A DNA stretch of 64,000 nt from Neptunomonas marina (GCF_004005935.1 NZ_SACQ01000002.1:538692-602691); one strand, 5' to 3'. Positions 1-12,814 are shown, counted from the stretch's first letter. Numbers and translations: made by a program. The notes: generated by a model from the sequence alone, not told the origin.

Positions 1-260
1 GCGTGGGCCGGATCTTTAATTTGTACCCGCTCACCTTCCCAGTAAACTTCGCCGCTATCTGGCTTTACGACACCATAGATGATTTTCATTAGGGTGCTTT
101 TACCGGCACCGTTCTCACCGAGTAGCGCGTGAATCTCACCACCGGCGATCTCTAGATCAACCGCATCGTTAGCGAGACAGCCAGGATACTGCTTGGTGAT
201 ACTTTTCATTACCAGCCTAGGTGGTTGGTTTGGCATATCACCTGCCAAAGAAGTCGTCAT
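1..260 (-). CDS. ABC transporter ATP-binding protein, sugar/nucleoside-import type (N-terminal part)
   Basis: Only the first 86 codons are inside the window; the gene continues past the left edge. The translation holds a Walker A motif GENGAGKST at residues 48-56, followed by LMKIIYGVVKPDSGEV, which resembles ATPases that energise uptake of nucleosides or simple sugars together with BMP-type binding proteins. I chose the ATG at 260 because GAGG sits 6 nt upstream; in-frame ATGs at 236 and 209 are alternatives. It is transcribed away from the probable origin and from mnmG. The ATPase assignment is secure from the motif; the substrate is only inferred, since signature and Walker B regions are not visible. 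Confidence 0.8.
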   Translation of the reverse strand, partial: MTTSLAGDMPNQPPRLVMKSITKQYPGCLANDAVDLEIAGGEIHALLGENGAGKSTLMKIIYGVVKPDSGEVYWEGERVQIKDPAH

Positions 261-655
261 TATCGTCCTCGTTCTGACCCTTTCAGTCATGGCTCTCAAC
301 AAACCTGACTCAAGAGTCAAAAAAAATATTCTCTTTTCTGAAAAACGATGGCAGAATCTAAAGAACCTGACTAAAAAGACAGGTTCACAGTAGCAACAAA
401 CTCCCTCTCCATAGGCTTTCGTTAAAAAGCTGGAAAATCCCTAGTAAACAAATAGATACGAAAGCTACAGTGGAAAATCTCGGAAAGAATACCGAGCTCT
501 TTTAGCGTTCTGCTCGCGAAAAAACGCCAATTTTAACACGTATTCCTTATGTGGGCCTATCACTTTTCTGGCCTTGCCTCAGCACACTGTTTTACCTCAA
601 CTTCAACTGCTACACACCCAATACACAGTCTTTAAGCACGATACCCCCAACAAGC

Positions 656-664
656 TGTGGATAA
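656..664 (-). other. DnaA box, exact consensus
   Basis: The plus strand reads TGTGGATAA, the exact reverse complement of the strong DnaA box TTATCCACA. It lies in the gene-free region upstream of mnmG. Confidence 0.7.
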
Positions 665-829
665 CATTTCAAAAACTGACATAAAAATGATCATTTAAAG
701 TTAAACACAAGCCACACAGGAATATAAAGCCTCAATAACAAGTCTGTGGGCATTTTGTTGGAAACAACGAAGTAAGAGATAACTCATTGTTTATATAGGA
801 AAAATAACAGGGATTATTAAAAATCTTTT

Positions 830-838
830 TGTGGATAA
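830..838 (-). other. DnaA box, exact consensus
   Basis: The plus strand reads TGTGGATAA, a second exact reverse-strand match to TTATCCACA, in the same orientation as the copy at 656-664 and 174 bp from it. Confidence 0.7.
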
Positions 839-873
839 CAGAATGTAAATAGATATACCCGCTTCTCACACAC

Positions 874-882
874 TTATGCACA
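874..882 (+). other. DnaA box, relaxed consensus
   Basis: TTATGCACA fits the relaxed consensus TTWTNCACA and is on the opposite strand to the two exact boxes. Confidence 0.55.
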
Positions 883-885
883 AAG

Positions 886-898
886 CAATCAACATAAT
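886..898 (+). repeat. 13-bp direct repeat in the origin region, copy 1
   Basis: CAATCAACATAAT occurs here and again at 1114-1126 in the same orientation. The core AATCAA resembles half of an IHF site, but the downstream TTR part is not matched at the right spacing. Confidence 0.6.
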
Positions 899-1113
899 TA
901 AGTTACTCCGAATACCCGTGAAGAAACCTGTTTAAAAAACGGTGCATATTTTAGTGGGTAACCAAGGCTGTGAAAAAAGCACATTTTTACTCACAAGCTA
1001 CCAAAAGGGTGTGCTCACCTCTGAGACAACTACTCAACACGGTTAGATAGTAAATATCTTGTTGTTATATAATGATTTTTATCACTTGGTAACATAAATT
1101 CGGCACTTAATAA

Positions 1114-1126
1114 CAATCAACATAAT
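1114..1126 (+). repeat. 13-bp direct repeat in the origin region, copy 2
   Basis: Second identical copy of CAATCAACATAAT, immediately left of the most AT-rich segment (about 1127-1170). Confidence 0.6.
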
Positions 1127-1220
1127 AATCTTCTAAATATATATATTCTCTTTTCTTTATTTATATACAGGTGGATAAAGAAATTTGGTTAGACAGGTAG
1201 AGCTGATCAATTTTTATACA

Positions 1221-1250
1221 TTTCTTCCCGTTGAATAGAGTTGTATAATG
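1221..1250 (+). promoter_or_regulatory. Probable promoter of mnmG
   Basis: A perfect -10 hexamer TATAAT lies at 1244-1249, about 65 nt before the mnmG start. The -35 region (near 1221-1226, TTTCTT) is weak. The same transcript would read through rsmG and probably parAB. Confidence 0.45.
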
Positions 1251-1314
1251 CGGCTCTTTTCTTTCACCGGTCAGCCGTATCGGTAGGTACATGTTTCATT
1301 GGGGTATAGGTTAA

Positions 1315-3210
1315 GTGGATTATCCAGATCGTTTTGATGTCATTGTGATCGGCGGTGGACACGCTGGAACAGAAGCAGCACTGGCTGCAGCGCGTATGGG
1401 AGCGTCAACACTGCTGCTGAGCCATAATATTGAGACATTAGGACAGATGTCCTGTAATCCAGCGATAGGTGGTATCGGTAAGAGCCATTTGGTTAAGGAG
1501 ATCGATGCGCTTGATGGCGCAATGGCAAAAGCTACCGATAAGGCAGGTATCCAATTTCGGACACTCAACTCCCGAAAAGGCCCTGCTGTTCGTGCTACAC
1601 GTGCTCAAGCTGACCGGGTGTTATATAAAGCAGCGATCCGTGAGACCTTAGAAAACCAACCCAACCTTCAGCTATTCCAACAAGGCGCTGATGACCTGAT
1701 CGTTGAACAGGATCAAGTTAAGGGTGTTGTCACCCAAACGGGTATTCGCTTTTACGCTGAATCCGTTGTGTTAACTGCAGGGACATTCTTGGGCGGTAAG
1801 ATCCACATTGGCATGGATAACTACCAAGGTGGTCGAGCAGGCGATCCTCCATCACTGGCCTTAGCTGAGAGGCTACGTGCATTGCCCCTGCGGGTAGATC
1901 GCCTAAAAACAGGTACCCCCCCCAGAATTGACGCACGTAGCGTTGATTTCTCACTGATGCAGGAGCAACCTGGCGATACGCCAACGCCTGTGATGTCTTT
2001 CATGGGATCAACGGCAGATCATCCGCGTCAGATCAGTTGTTATATCACCCACACCAATGAGCGTACTCACGAAATATTGCGTAGTGGCCTTGATCGATCG
2101 CCTTTATACACAGGGGTAATCGATGGCGTAGGCCCACGCTACTGCCCGTCGGTTGAGGATAAAATTATGCGCTTCGCGGACAAAGACCAGCATCAGGTTT
2201 TTGTCGAGCCAGAAGGGTTAACAACACATGAGCTATATCCAAATGGCATCTCAACCAGCTTGCCGTTTGATATTCAGCTAGCGGCAGTACGCTCAATTCG
2301 TGGTTTTGAGAACGCACATATCCTGCGTCCAGGCTATGCCATCGAATACGATTACTTCAATCCGCAGGATCTTAAGCACACCTTGGAAACCAAAGTGATC
2401 GATGGCCTCTACTTTGCAGGTCAGATCAACGGTACCACCGGTTATGAAGAGGCGGGAGCACAAGGGCTGCTTGCTGGTGCGAATGCGGCAGCGCGAGCAC
2501 TTGATAAAGAGCAGTGGTACCCACGCCGTGATGAAGCCTATATCGGGGTGCTGGTCGATGACTTAATCACCCTTGGCACCTCCGAGCCGTATCGTATGTT
2601 CACAAGCCGCGCTGAATATCGTTTGATTTTGCGTGAAGATAATGCAGATTTACGTTTGACGGAGAAAGGCCGCGAGTTAGGTCTTGTCGGTGATGAGCGT
2701 TGGGCTGCATTTTGCCGCAAAAAAGAGGCGATTGAGCTTGAACAGCAACGCTTAAAGAGCACATGGGTTCAGCCGGGCACACAAGCTGCAGAGGTCCTTA
2801 ACACTAAACTATCGTCACCGCTGACGCGCGAGTACAACTTAGCCGATCTGATCAAACGACCTGAGCTAACCTACAGCGATGTCGCAGCCTTAAAAGGCGA
2901 AGCGGTTGAGGATCCGCGTGTCGCAGAACAGGTTGAGATCCAGTTTAAGTACGCGGGCTATATCGATCGCCAAATTGACGATATAGAGCGTATGCGCCAA
3001 CAAGAAAACACCCCTCTGCCTGATGACTTTGATTATGAGCTTGTGGGCGGCTTATCCAATGAATTGAAAACTAAACTAATTGCCCAAAAGCCGGTCAGTA
3101 TCGCGCAAGCTTCGCGAATCCAAGGGATAACACCTGCGGCGATCTCGCTACTCTTGGTTCATATCAAAAAACAACAGATGCTAAAAAAGCAGAGTAAGGC
3201 AGCCAATTAA
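1315..3210 (+). CDS. mnmG: tRNA U34 carboxymethylaminomethyl-modification protein MnmG (GidA)
   Basis: MnmG works with MnmE to install the carboxymethylaminomethyl group at position 5 of wobble uridine in certain tRNAs, using FAD, NADH and a folate donor. The 631-residue protein is normal length. It opens with an FAD-binding Rossmann motif (GGGHAG, residues 13-18), has the CNPAIGG segment with its conserved cysteine near residue 47, and has the usual helical C-terminus. The start is a GTG at 1315, preceded by a weak AGG. The stop overlaps the rsmG start by 1 bp (TAATG), so the two are translationally coupled. MnmE is not encoded beside it. Confidence 0.97.
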   Translation: MDYPDRFDVIVIGGGHAGTEAALAAARMGASTLLLSHNIETLGQMSCNPAIGGIGKSHLVKEIDALDGAMAKATDKAGIQFRTLNSRKGPAVRATRAQADRVLYKAAIRETLENQPNLQLFQQGADDLIVEQDQVKGVVTQTGIRFYAESVVLTAGTFLGGKIHIGMDNYQGGRAGDPPSLALAERLRALPLRVDRLKTGTPPRIDARSVDFSLMQEQPGDTPTPVMSFMGSTADHPRQISCYITHTNERTHEILRSGLDRSPLYTGVIDGVGPRYCPSVEDKIMRFADKDQHQVFVEPEGLTTHELYPNGISTSLPFDIQLAAVRSIRGFENAHILRPGYAIEYDYFNPQDLKHTLETKVIDGLYFAGQINGTTGYEEAGAQGLLAGANAAARALDKEQWYPRRDEAYIGVLVDDLITLGTSEPYRMFTSRAEYRLILREDNADLRLTEKGRELGLVGDERWAAFCRKKEAIELEQQRLKSTWVQPGTQAAEVLNTKLSSPLTREYNLADLIKRPELTYSDVAALKGEAVEDPRVAEQVEIQFKYAGYIDRQIDDIERMRQQENTPLPDDFDYELVGGLSNELKTKLIAQKPVSIAQASRIQGITPAAISLLLVHIKKQQMLKKQSKAAN

Positions 3211-3839
3211 TGGATTTGATGTCGCTTCGGGCGCTACTAGAGCAGCAAGCAACCGCGCTCTCATTAAACTTAACGGATCAGCAAATTGATCAGCTGATCA
3301 ACTACCTTGAGCTGCTTATCAAGTGGAATAAAGCATACAACTTGACCGCTGTGCGGGACCCTTCTGAGATGGTGTCGCGCCACTTGGTGGATAGCTTAAG
3401 CGTTGTGCCTTTTGTTAGAGGCCCCCGCATCATCGATGTGGGCAGTGGTCCGGGACTGCCAGGTATCCCGCTGGCGATCTGTCTACCCAATGTTCGCGTG
3501 GTGACGCTTGACTCCAACGGTAAAAAGACGCGTTTTCAAAATCACGTCAAGGTAACGCTGGGGTTGGATAATCTCGCAATTATCAACGGACGAGCAGAGG
3601 AGTGCGACGAACCCGCGTTCCCAGAGGTGATCTCTCGCGCTTTCGCATCACTGGAAGATATGATCACTTGGACACAACAACTGTGTGCGGATGATGGGGT
3701 ATTTTTAGCCATGAAGGGGCAGTACCCAGATGAAGAATTAGCAGCACTACCCGCCGGCTTCGAGCTTAAAGAGAGCCATCCATTGCTCGTACCCGGTACC
3801 GATGGAACGCGCCACCTATTGGTGTTAGGAAGGGAATAA
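3210..3839 (+). CDS. rsmG: 16S rRNA (guanine527-N7)-methyltransferase RsmG (GidB)
   Basis: RsmG uses S-adenosylmethionine to methylate N7 of G527 in 16S rRNA. The 209-residue length is typical. The SAM-binding motif I is visible as [13 protein letters not shown] (about residues 74-86), and [15 protein letters not shown] near residue 43 is characteristic of the family. The ATG overlaps the mnmG stop. It is followed after 2 nt by parA, so mnmG-rsmG-parA-parB look like one transcription unit. Confidence 0.97.
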   Translation: MDLMSLRALLEQQATALSLNLTDQQIDQLINYLELLIKWNKAYNLTAVRDPSEMVSRHLVDSLSVVPFVRGPRIIDVGSGPGLPGIPLAICLPNVRVVTLDSNGKKTRFQNHVKVTLGLDNLAIINGRAEECDEPAFPEVISRAFASLEDMITWTQQLCADDGVFLAMKGQYPDEELAALPAGFELKESHPLLVPGTDGTRHLLVLGRE

Positions 3840-3841
3840 CC

Positions 3842-4636
3842 ATGGCCAAAATTCTGACCATCACTAACCAAAAGGGTGGAGTGGGCAAGACGACAACCTG
3901 CGTTAATTTAGCAGCATCACTTGCTGCAACTAAAAAGCGTGTACTACTGATCGATCTTGACCCGCAAGGTAACGCTACGATGGGCAGCGGGGTTGATAAG
4001 CACGAGCTTGAGACCTCCGCGTATGAATTGCTGACCGGACAAGCTGATGCTCAAGAGTGCATTATTAAAGGCTTGCCAGTTCACTATGATGTGATCGGTG
4101 CCAATGGAGATTTAACGGCGGCCGAGGTAGAACTACTGCAACTACCTCGACGCGAGTTCCGTTTGAAAATGGCGCTGCAAAACATCGCCGATCAGTACGA
4201 CTTCATTTTGTTAGACAACCCGCCATCGCTGAACCTGCTGACAGTGAATGCATTAGCTGCTTCGGCTGGTGTTATTATCCCTATGCAGTGTGAGTACTAT
4301 GCATTGGAAGGGATTAGTGCGTTGATTGGTACGGTTGAGAAGATCAATAAACGCCTCAACCCCGAGCTTAAAATCGAAGGGATTCTGCGTACTATGTTTG
4401 ACCCGCGCATGAGTCTCACCAAAGACGTCTCAAGCCATCTAGTAGACTACTTTGGCGATAAAGTTTACCGTACGGTCATACCGCGCAACGTACGTCTAGC
4501 AGAAGCGCCATCTCACGGCCTTCCTGCTCTTCTCTATGATAAAAACTCACGTGGCTCGCTCGCTTACCTTGCGCTTGCGGGTGAACTATCGCGCAAAACG
4601 GAAATGGATCAGCGAACTGCTGAACTGGCTGACTAG
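3842..4636 (+). CDS. parA: Chromosome-partitioning ATPase ParA (Soj)
   Basis: ParA is a deviant-Walker ATPase that binds DNA and moves ParB-parS complexes, segregating the origin region. The 264-residue protein begins with the diagnostic KGGVGKTT motif (residues 10-17), followed by LLIDLDPQGNAT and DNPPSLNLLTVNA. AGGGA lies just upstream of the ATG. It has the short form without an N-terminal DNA-binding domain, typical of chromosomal ParA. parB follows after 11 nt. Confidence 0.97.
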   Translation: MAKILTITNQKGGVGKTTTCVNLAASLAATKKRVLLIDLDPQGNATMGSGVDKHELETSAYELLTGQADAQECIIKGLPVHYDVIGANGDLTAAEVELLQLPRREFRLKMALQNIADQYDFILLDNPPSLNLLTVNALAASAGVIIPMQCEYYALEGISALIGTVEKINKRLNPELKIEGILRTMFDPRMSLTKDVSSHLVDYFGDKVYRTVIPRNVRLAEAPSHGLPALLYDKNSRGSLAYLALAGELSRKTEMDQRTAELAD

Positions 4637-4647
4637 CAGGATATAAC

Positions 4648-5541
4648 ATGGCCAAAAAACGAGGACTTGGGCGCGGTCTTGATGCGCTACTTGGCGGAGT
4701 GAATAACCCTACCACGGACGCAGCTGAACCTGCATCAGAGGGCCTAGAGCAAGCGTTAGCCGACGCTTACCCTGAATTATCTGTCCATAAAGTCCAGCGG
4801 GGTCGTTATCAGCCGCGCCGAGATATAGAGCCTGAAGCGTTGGAAGAGTTAGCGGAGTCTATTCGCGCTCATGGTGTCATGCAGCCGATTGTCGTTCGTC
4901 CCATCGAAGATGCACGTTATGAGATCATCGCCGGTGAGCGTCGCTGGCGAGCAGCGCAGATGGCGGGTCTGGAAGTCATTCCCGCGGTTGTCAAAGATGT
5001 ACCCGATGAAGCCGCGATTGCGATGGCGCTTATCGAAAATATTCAGCGCGAAAACCTCAATCCAATGGAGGAGGCGATTGCTCTACAGCGCTTACAATCT
5101 GAGTTTGAATTAACCCAGCAACAGGTCGCCGATGCAGTTGGTAAATCACGCTCAGCTATCGCGAACCTGTTACGCTTGATTAAACTCACTCCCGATGTGC
5201 GCAAAATGCTGGAGTATGGCGATATTGAGATGGGTCATGCGCGTGCATTATTGGCACTGGATGGAGCGCTTCAGGTTGAAGCTGCGCAAGAGGTGACAGG
5301 AAAAGCGCTGTCGGTACGTCAAGCCGAAGAGCTTGTCAGACGTATCCAGGCCGGCGAGCAACCGCCACAGCAAGCGAAACCAGCACTACAAAATCCTGCA
5401 CTGTCGCAAATCGCCAGCGATCTATCTCGCCACTTAGCGACCAAAGTGGCAATCAATCAAAACGCCAAGGGAAAAGGAAAGATTACAATCAATTTCGATT
5501 CCGAAGAGCTACGTGATTCGATACTTAACTTGTTGAAATAA
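4648..5541 (+). CDS. parB: Chromosome-partitioning protein ParB (Spo0J)
   Basis: ParB binds parS sites near the origin, spreads as a CTP-dependent clamp and is the cargo adaptor for ParA. In the 297-residue sequence the N-terminus has a basic KKRGLGRGLDALL ParA-interaction segment. The CTP-binding motifs follow (QPIVVRP and GERRWRA, about residues 80-105), then NPMEEA with the helix-turn-helix TQQQVADAVGKSRSAIANLL (about 155-175), then a C-terminal dimerisation domain. AGGA precedes the ATG. No exact parS was found in this window. Confidence 0.97.
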   Translation: MAKKRGLGRGLDALLGGVNNPTTDAAEPASEGLEQALADAYPELSVHKVQRGRYQPRRDIEPEALEELAESIRAHGVMQPIVVRPIEDARYEIIAGERRWRAAQMAGLEVIPAVVKDVPDEAAIAMALIENIQRENLNPMEEAIALQRLQSEFELTQQQVADAVGKSRSAIANLLRLIKLTPDVRKMLEYGDIEMGHARALLALDGALQVEAAQEVTGKALSVRQAEELVRRIQAGEQPPQQAKPALQNPALSQIASDLSRHLATKVAINQNAKGKGKITINFDSEELRDSILNLLK

Positions 5542-5639
5542 AAGAAATATAAAACACACTAGTTAAGTTTAATCAGGAAACACCCGCATAAACGTTGTGA
5601 TCTGCGTTAATACATTAGTGCAAAACCCGAAAACGCCGG

Positions 5640-5680
5640 TTGAGAATAGCGTGCGAAGTCCATATAATCGGCACGCTATT
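5640..5680 (+). promoter_or_regulatory. Promoter of the atp operon with a perfect palindrome around the -10
   Basis: A sigma-70 promoter is visible: TTGAGA at 5640-5645, a 17-nt spacer, TATAAT at 5663-5668. A perfect 10-bp inverted repeat, AATAGCGTGC (5645-5654) and GCACGCTATT (5671-5680), flanks the -10 and runs to the expected transcription start. This geometry suits an operator, but no regulator is identified. Confidence 0.65.
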
Positions 5681-5745
5681 TCGGATCTGTGTATCCAAAA
5701 TTTGCATAACATACAAAGACTGATGATGAGCTATCTGAGAAAGTC

Positions 5746-7006
<1,261 letters not shown>

Positions 7007-7030
7007 ATCCCAGTGTGAACTGGCATTTGA

Positions 7031-7333
<303 letters not shown>

Positions 7334-7401
7334 CTCTCGGATAGAAAATTCTTAATCTAAATCGAGTTACTACGTAATAACGAACCGCGAGAGGTAATGG
7401 C

Positions 7402-7872
7402 GTGAATATTAATTTAACCATCATCGGCCAAGCTATCTCCTTCGCTATCTTCGTCATGTTCTGCATGAAGTATGTATGGCCACCTATCACAGGTGCCCTA
7501 GCAGAGCGTAAGAAGAAGATTGCAGATGGTTTGGACGCTGCTGAACGTGCTGAGCGTGACCTGCAATTGGCTCAAGAAAAAGCTGTTGCAAACATGCGTG
7601 AGAGCAAAGAGCAGGCAGCCGCCATCATCGAACAGGCTAATAAGCGGGCAAACCAATTGGTCGAAGAAGCTAAAGAGCAAGCGCGTGCAGAAGCAGAACG
7701 CATCAAGCACGCGGCTGAAGCTGAAATCGAACAGGAAGTTAACCGTGCTAAAGAAGCTTTACGTGAGCAAGTAGCTGTATTGGCTGTTGCTGGCGCAGAG
7801 AAGATTCTTGAAGCATCGGTTGACCAGGCAGCCCACGCTAAGCTGGTTGATAAACTGGCAGCGGAGCTTTAA
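7402..7872 (+). CDS. atpF: F0F1 ATP synthase subunit b
   Basis: Subunit b forms the peripheral stalk, dimerising through a long coiled coil. The 156-residue protein has one N-terminal membrane helix (about residues 6-26) followed by a highly charged, Glu/Lys/Arg/Ala-rich helix to the end. It starts with GTG at 7402 ([10 protein letters not shown]), preceded by GAGAGGT. Its place between atpE and atpH is standard. Confidence 0.96.
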   Translation: MNINLTIIGQAISFAIFVMFCMKYVWPPITGALAERKKKIADGLDAAERAERDLQLAQEKAVANMRESKEQAAAIIEQANKRANQLVEEAKEQARAEAERIKHAAEAEIEQEVNRAKEALREQVAVLAVAGAEKILEASVDQAAHAKLVDKLAAEL

Positions 7873-7884
7873 GCGAGGTTTACG

Positions 7885-8421
7885 ATGGCTGAACTCAATA
7901 CAGTCGCTCGTCCCTACACGAAAGCTGCATTTGAATTTGCGTTAGAAAAGGGTGCGGTTGATCAATGGTCAACTATGTTGGCATCTGTTGCTGCGGTTTC
8001 AGTTGATGAAGCTATGGCACAGGTGCTGAACAACCCAGCAGTAACAACTGAGCAAAAGGGCGACGTTATCGTTGCTGTTTGCGAAAAAGTGCTAGATGAG
8101 TCTGGCAGCAACTTTGTACGTTTGCTGGCCGACAACAAGCGCTTAGCTTTGTTACCTGAAATTAGTGCGCAGTTTGAGCAGCTTAAAGCGATTCAGCAGA
8201 AGTCAGTCGATATCGATTTGACGACTGCTTATGAACTGGATGAGCAGCAGCAACAAAAATTAACTCAGGCTCTCAGCGCGAAGCTGGGTCGTGACGTGAA
8301 TATTACACCTGCGGTCGATAAATCGATTCTTGGTGGTGTAATCGTGCGTTCACAGGACCTGGTAATCGATGGCTCTGTTCGCTCGCGTTTAGCGAAACTA
8401 GCCGAAGCTATGAAGTCCTGA
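7885..8421 (+). CDS. atpH: F0F1 ATP synthase subunit delta
   Basis: The delta subunit caps the F1 hexamer and ties it to subunit b. The 178-residue protein opens with the family's ARPYTKAAFEFA segment (residues 8-19) and ends with the characteristic GGVIVRSQDLVIDGSVRSRL region. Length is normal. It lies 12 nt after atpF and 15 nt before atpA. Confidence 0.96.
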   Translation: MAELNTVARPYTKAAFEFALEKGAVDQWSTMLASVAAVSVDEAMAQVLNNPAVTTEQKGDVIVAVCEKVLDESGSNFVRLLADNKRLALLPEISAQFEQLKAIQQKSVDIDLTTAYELDEQQQQKLTQALSAKLGRDVNITPAVDKSILGGVIVRSQDLVIDGSVRSRLAKLAEAMKS

Positions 8422-8436
8422 GTATGAGGAATAACC

Positions 8437-9981
8437 ATGCAGCAACTGAATCCATCTGAGATCAGCGAGATTCTCAAGAAGCGCATCGAAGAACTGGATG
8501 TGTCTTCTGAAGCCCGAAACGAGGGCACTATCGTCAGCGTATCTGATGGTATCATTCTGATCCACGGTCTAGCTGACGTAATGTACGGGGAAATGATCGA
8601 GTTCCCTAATGGTATCTACGGTATGGCGCTTAACCTAGAGCGCGACTCAGTAGGTGCTGTAGTACTGGGCGATTACCAAAGCCTAGTCGAAGGTATGACT
8701 GCACGTTGTACTGGTCGTATCTTGGAAGTACCTGTTGGCCCACAACTTCGTGGCCGCGTTGTTGACGCGTTGGGTAACCCAATCGATGGTAAAGGTCCGA
8801 TTGAAACTGATCTGACTGATGCTGTTGAAAAAGTTGCACCAGGTGTAATCGAGCGTCAAGGTGTAGACCAGCCTGTACAAACAGGTCTGAAATCAATCGA
8901 CGCAATGGTTCCAATCGGTCGTGGTCAGCGTGAGTTGATCATCGGTGACCGTCAGATTGGTAAATCTGCGATCGCTATCGACGCTATTATCAACCAGAAA
9001 GATACGGGTGTTACTTGTATCTACGTAGCGGTTGGTCAAAAGCAATCGACTATTGCAAACGTTGTACGCAAGCTTGAAGAGCACGGCGCAATGGATCACA
9101 CCATTGTTGTTGCTGCCGGTGCGGCTGATCCTGCAGCAATGCAGTTCTTGGCACCATACGCTGGTTGTACAATGGGCGAATACTTCCGTGACCGCGGTGA
9201 AGATGCACTGATCGTATACGATGACCTGACAAAACAGGCATGGGCATACCGTCAGATCTCCTTGCTGTTGCGTCGTCCACCGGGTCGTGAAGCTTACCCT
9301 GGTGACGTTTTCTATCTTCACTCTCGTCTGCTGGAGCGTGCTGCGCGCGTTAACGCTGACTACGTTGAGAAATTCACGAACGGTGAAGTGAAAGGCCAAA
9401 CAGGTTCTTTGACAGCTCTGCCTGTTATCGAAACTCAAGGCGGTGACGTATCTGCATTCGTACCAACAAACGTTATCTCCATCACTGATGGTCAGATCTT
9501 CTTGGAATCTAGCCTGTTCAACTCAGGTGTACGTCCAGCGATCAACGCAGGTTTGTCTGTATCCCGTGTAGGTGGTGCAGCGCAGACTAAGATCATCAAG
9601 AAGTTGGGTGGCGGTGTACGTCTAGCTCTTGCTCAGTACCGTGAATTGGCTGCGTTTGCGCAGTTCGCATCAGATCTTGATGATGCAACACGTGCCCAGC
9701 TCGAGCATGGTCAGGCTGTAACTGAGCTGATGAAGCAGAAGCAGTATTCACCAATGTCTGTAGCTGAAATGGGCCTTAGCCTGTACGCTGCAAACGAAGG
9801 TTACCTGAAAGACGTCGAACTGAACAAAATCCTAGACTTTGAAGCGGCTCTTATCTCCTTCTTCAACAGCGAATACGCTGATCTGATGGGTGATATCAAC
9901 CAGAGCGGTAACTACAGCGATGAAATCGCTGCGCAGTTCAAAGCTGGTATCGAGAAGTTCAAGTCAACGCAAACTTGGTAA
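8437..9981 (+). CDS. atpA: F0F1 ATP synthase subunit alpha
   Basis: Alpha alternates with beta in the F1 hexamer and carries the non-catalytic nucleotide sites. The 514-residue protein has a P-loop GDRQIGKS (about residues 169-176) and the segment [20 protein letters not shown]. Codon use is strongly biased, as expected for an abundant complex. A hairpin follows in the gap before atpG. Confidence 0.98.
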   Translation: MQQLNPSEISEILKKRIEELDVSSEARNEGTIVSVSDGIILIHGLADVMYGEMIEFPNGIYGMALNLERDSVGAVVLGDYQSLVEGMTARCTGRILEVPVGPQLRGRVVDALGNPIDGKGPIETDLTDAVEKVAPGVIERQGVDQPVQTGLKSIDAMVPIGRGQRELIIGDRQIGKSAIAIDAIINQKDTGVTCIYVAVGQKQSTIANVVRKLEEHGAMDHTIVVAAGAADPAAMQFLAPYAGCTMGEYFRDRGEDALIVYDDLTKQAWAYRQISLLLRRPPGREAYPGDVFYLHSRLLERAARVNADYVEKFTNGEVKGQTGSLTALPVIETQGGDVSAFVPTNVISITDGQIFLESSLFNSGVRPAINAGLSVSRVGGAAQTKIIKKLGGGVRLALAQYRELAAFAQFASDLDDATRAQLEHGQAVTELMKQKQYSPMSVAEMGLSLYAANEGYLKDVELNKILDFEAALISFFNSEYADLMGDINQSGNYSDEIAAQFKAGIEKFKSTQTW

Positions 9982-9996
9982 GCGCTACTGCGTGAT

Positions 9997-10022
9997 GGCC
10001 TGCTACTAACATGAGGCAGGCC
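9997..10022 (+). other. Hairpin in the atpA-atpG spacer
   Basis: GGCCTGC (9997-10003) and GCAGGCC (10016-10022) can form a 7-bp stem with a 12-nt loop. No U-tract follows, so it is not a standard terminator. It may be an mRNA-processing or stability element that tunes the output of the distal genes. Confidence 0.45.
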
Positions 10023-10052
10023 TTACTAAGTTAAGGTAATAAAGGCGGAACT

Positions 10053-10913
10053 ATGGCAGTCGGAAAAGAGATTAAGACGCAAATTGCGAGTATCGGTAGC
10101 ACACGTAAGATTACCAGCGCTATGGAAATGGTTGCTGCAAGTAAGATGCGTAAGGCTCAAGATCGCATGCAGTCTTCCCGCCCGTATTCTCGCAGTATCC
10201 GTGGCGTTGTTCAGCACTTGGCGAAATCCAAACCTGAATACAAGCACCTTTACATGGAAGAACGTGATGTAAAGCGTGTTGGTTTCATCGTTGTCGCAAC
10301 TGATCGTGGTTTGTGTGGTGGTTTGAACGTGAATGCGTTTAAGCAAGCCGTACTTAGCATGAAAGAGTACAGCGACAAGGGTGTAGAGATTGATATCTGT
10401 GCACTGGGGTCTAAAGCGGTCACATTCTTTAAGAATTATGGCGGCAATGTAGTAGCAGCAAAAACTCATCTAGGTGATGCACCGCAGATGGAAGACCTAA
10501 TTGGGTCTGTAAAAGTGATGCTGGACTCCTTTAGCAATGGCAATATCGATCGTCTGTTCATTGTATCGAATGACTTCGTTAATACGATGACACAGAAACC
10601 TACCGTAGAGCAGGTGCTGCCGTTACCGGCAAAGGACGACGACGAGCTGAATCACCACTGGGATTACATTTACGAGCCGGATGCAAAAGAGCTACTAGAT
10701 AGCTTGCTGACGCGTTACGTTGAATGTGTCGTTTACCAGGCGGTTGTTGAGAACAATGCTTGTGAACAAGCAGCACGAATGCTGGCGATGAAAAACGCAA
10801 CAGATAACGCAGGCAACCTCATCGATGAGTTGCAGATGGTTTACAACAAAGCGCGTCAGGCAGCGATCACTCAGGAAATCTCTGAGATCGTTGGTGGTGC
10901 GGCTGCGGTTTAA
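10053..10913 (+). CDS. atpG: F0F1 ATP synthase subunit gamma
   Basis: Gamma is the central rotor shaft that couples c-ring rotation to beta-subunit catalysis. The 286-residue protein begins [20 protein letters not shown] and ends with a long helix ([21 protein letters not shown]), both family hallmarks. GLCGGLN near residue 88 is also conserved. An AAAGGCGG stretch lies upstream of the ATG. Confidence 0.97.
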   Translation: MAVGKEIKTQIASIGSTRKITSAMEMVAASKMRKAQDRMQSSRPYSRSIRGVVQHLAKSKPEYKHLYMEERDVKRVGFIVVATDRGLCGGLNVNAFKQAVLSMKEYSDKGVEIDICALGSKAVTFFKNYGGNVVAAKTHLGDAPQMEDLIGSVKVMLDSFSNGNIDRLFIVSNDFVNTMTQKPTVEQVLPLPAKDDDELNHHWDYIYEPDAKELLDSLLTRYVECVVYQAVVENNACEQAARMLAMKNATDNAGNLIDELQMVYNKARQAAITQEISEIVGGAAAV

Positions 10914-10938
10914 TGCGTTTAACGGGTTAAGAATTTAA

Positions 10939-12327
<1,389 letters not shown>

Positions 12328-12359
12328 GCGTCTGGTGACAACCTAAAGAGGTAAGAAAC

Positions 12360-12785
12360 ATGGCTATGACTGTTCATTGCGATATCGTAAGTGCTCAAGA
12401 AGAGATCTTCTCAGGCTTGATCGAGTTCGTATCCGTAACAGGTAGCCTGGGTGACTTGGGTGTATACCCAGGTCACGCTCCGCTTCTCACGGAACTGAAA
12501 CCAGGCCCTGTCGAACTGCGCAAGCAGGGCGGCGAGCAGGATATTTTTTATGTTTCTGGCGGCTTCCTAGAAGTTCAGCCTAACAAGGTAACAGTACTTG
12601 CAGACTCTGCGTTGCATGCTGCTGATCTTGACGAAGCAGCGGCTCTAGAAGCTCAGAAACAAGCACAACAGGCAATTGGCGAAAAGCAGAGCGAGCTAGA
12701 TTATGGCCGCGCTGCATCTCAGTTGGCCGAAGCAGCTGCTCAGTTGCGTACGGTTCAAGAGATTCGCAAAAAGCTTGGAAAGTAA
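12360..12785 (+). CDS. atpC: F0F1 ATP synthase subunit epsilon
   Basis: Epsilon sits on gamma and can inhibit ATP hydrolysis through its mobile C-terminal helices. The 141-residue protein has the beta-sandwich domain ([20 protein letters not shown]) and two C-terminal helices rich in Ala, Gln and Glu. It is the last gene of the operon and is followed by an intrinsic terminator. Confidence 0.96.
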   Translation: MAMTVHCDIVSAQEEIFSGLIEFVSVTGSLGDLGVYPGHAPLLTELKPGPVELRKQGGEQDIFYVSGGFLEVQPNKVTVLADSALHAADLDEAAALEAQKQAQQAIGEKQSELDYGRAASQLAEAAAQLRTVQEIRKKLGK

Positions 12786-12814
12786 CACTGACGTCGTCGA
12801 GTTACGACTCGCAC

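Larger units (their letters stand above)
640..1190. other. Probable chromosomal replication origin (oriC)
   Basis: The gene-free stretch between the ABC ATPase and mnmG (261-1314) is AT-rich. It carries two exact copies of the DnaA box (TTATCCACA, reverse strand, 656-664 and 830-838) and a TTATGCACA that fits TTWTNCACA (874-882). A near match, TTATCCACC, lies at 1170-1178 on the reverse strand. A very AT-rich segment at about 1127-1170 could be the unwinding element. Origins next to mnmG (gidA) are the rule in enterics and vibrios, and rsmG-parAB follow here. The limits given are approximate. Left of 640 I see only AT-rich DNA without a convincing gene. Confidence 0.6.

Noticed and set aside
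193..393. 66-codon open frame on the plus strand near the left edge
   Set aside because: It overlaps the start of the ABC ATPase on the other strand, has no ribosome-binding site and no recognisable product.
886..1130. IHF sites at the two CAATCAACATAAT repeats
   Set aside because: WATCAA is present but the TTR element is not at the required 4-nt spacing in either copy.
8893..9438. Long open frame antisense to atpA (181 codons)
   Set aside because: It mirrors the biased codon use of atpA; no start signal or protein features.
10026..10469. 147-codon frame antisense to atpG
   Set aside because: It is fully covered by a well-supported gene, and its Cys/Thr/Leu-rich composition is typical of antisense frames.
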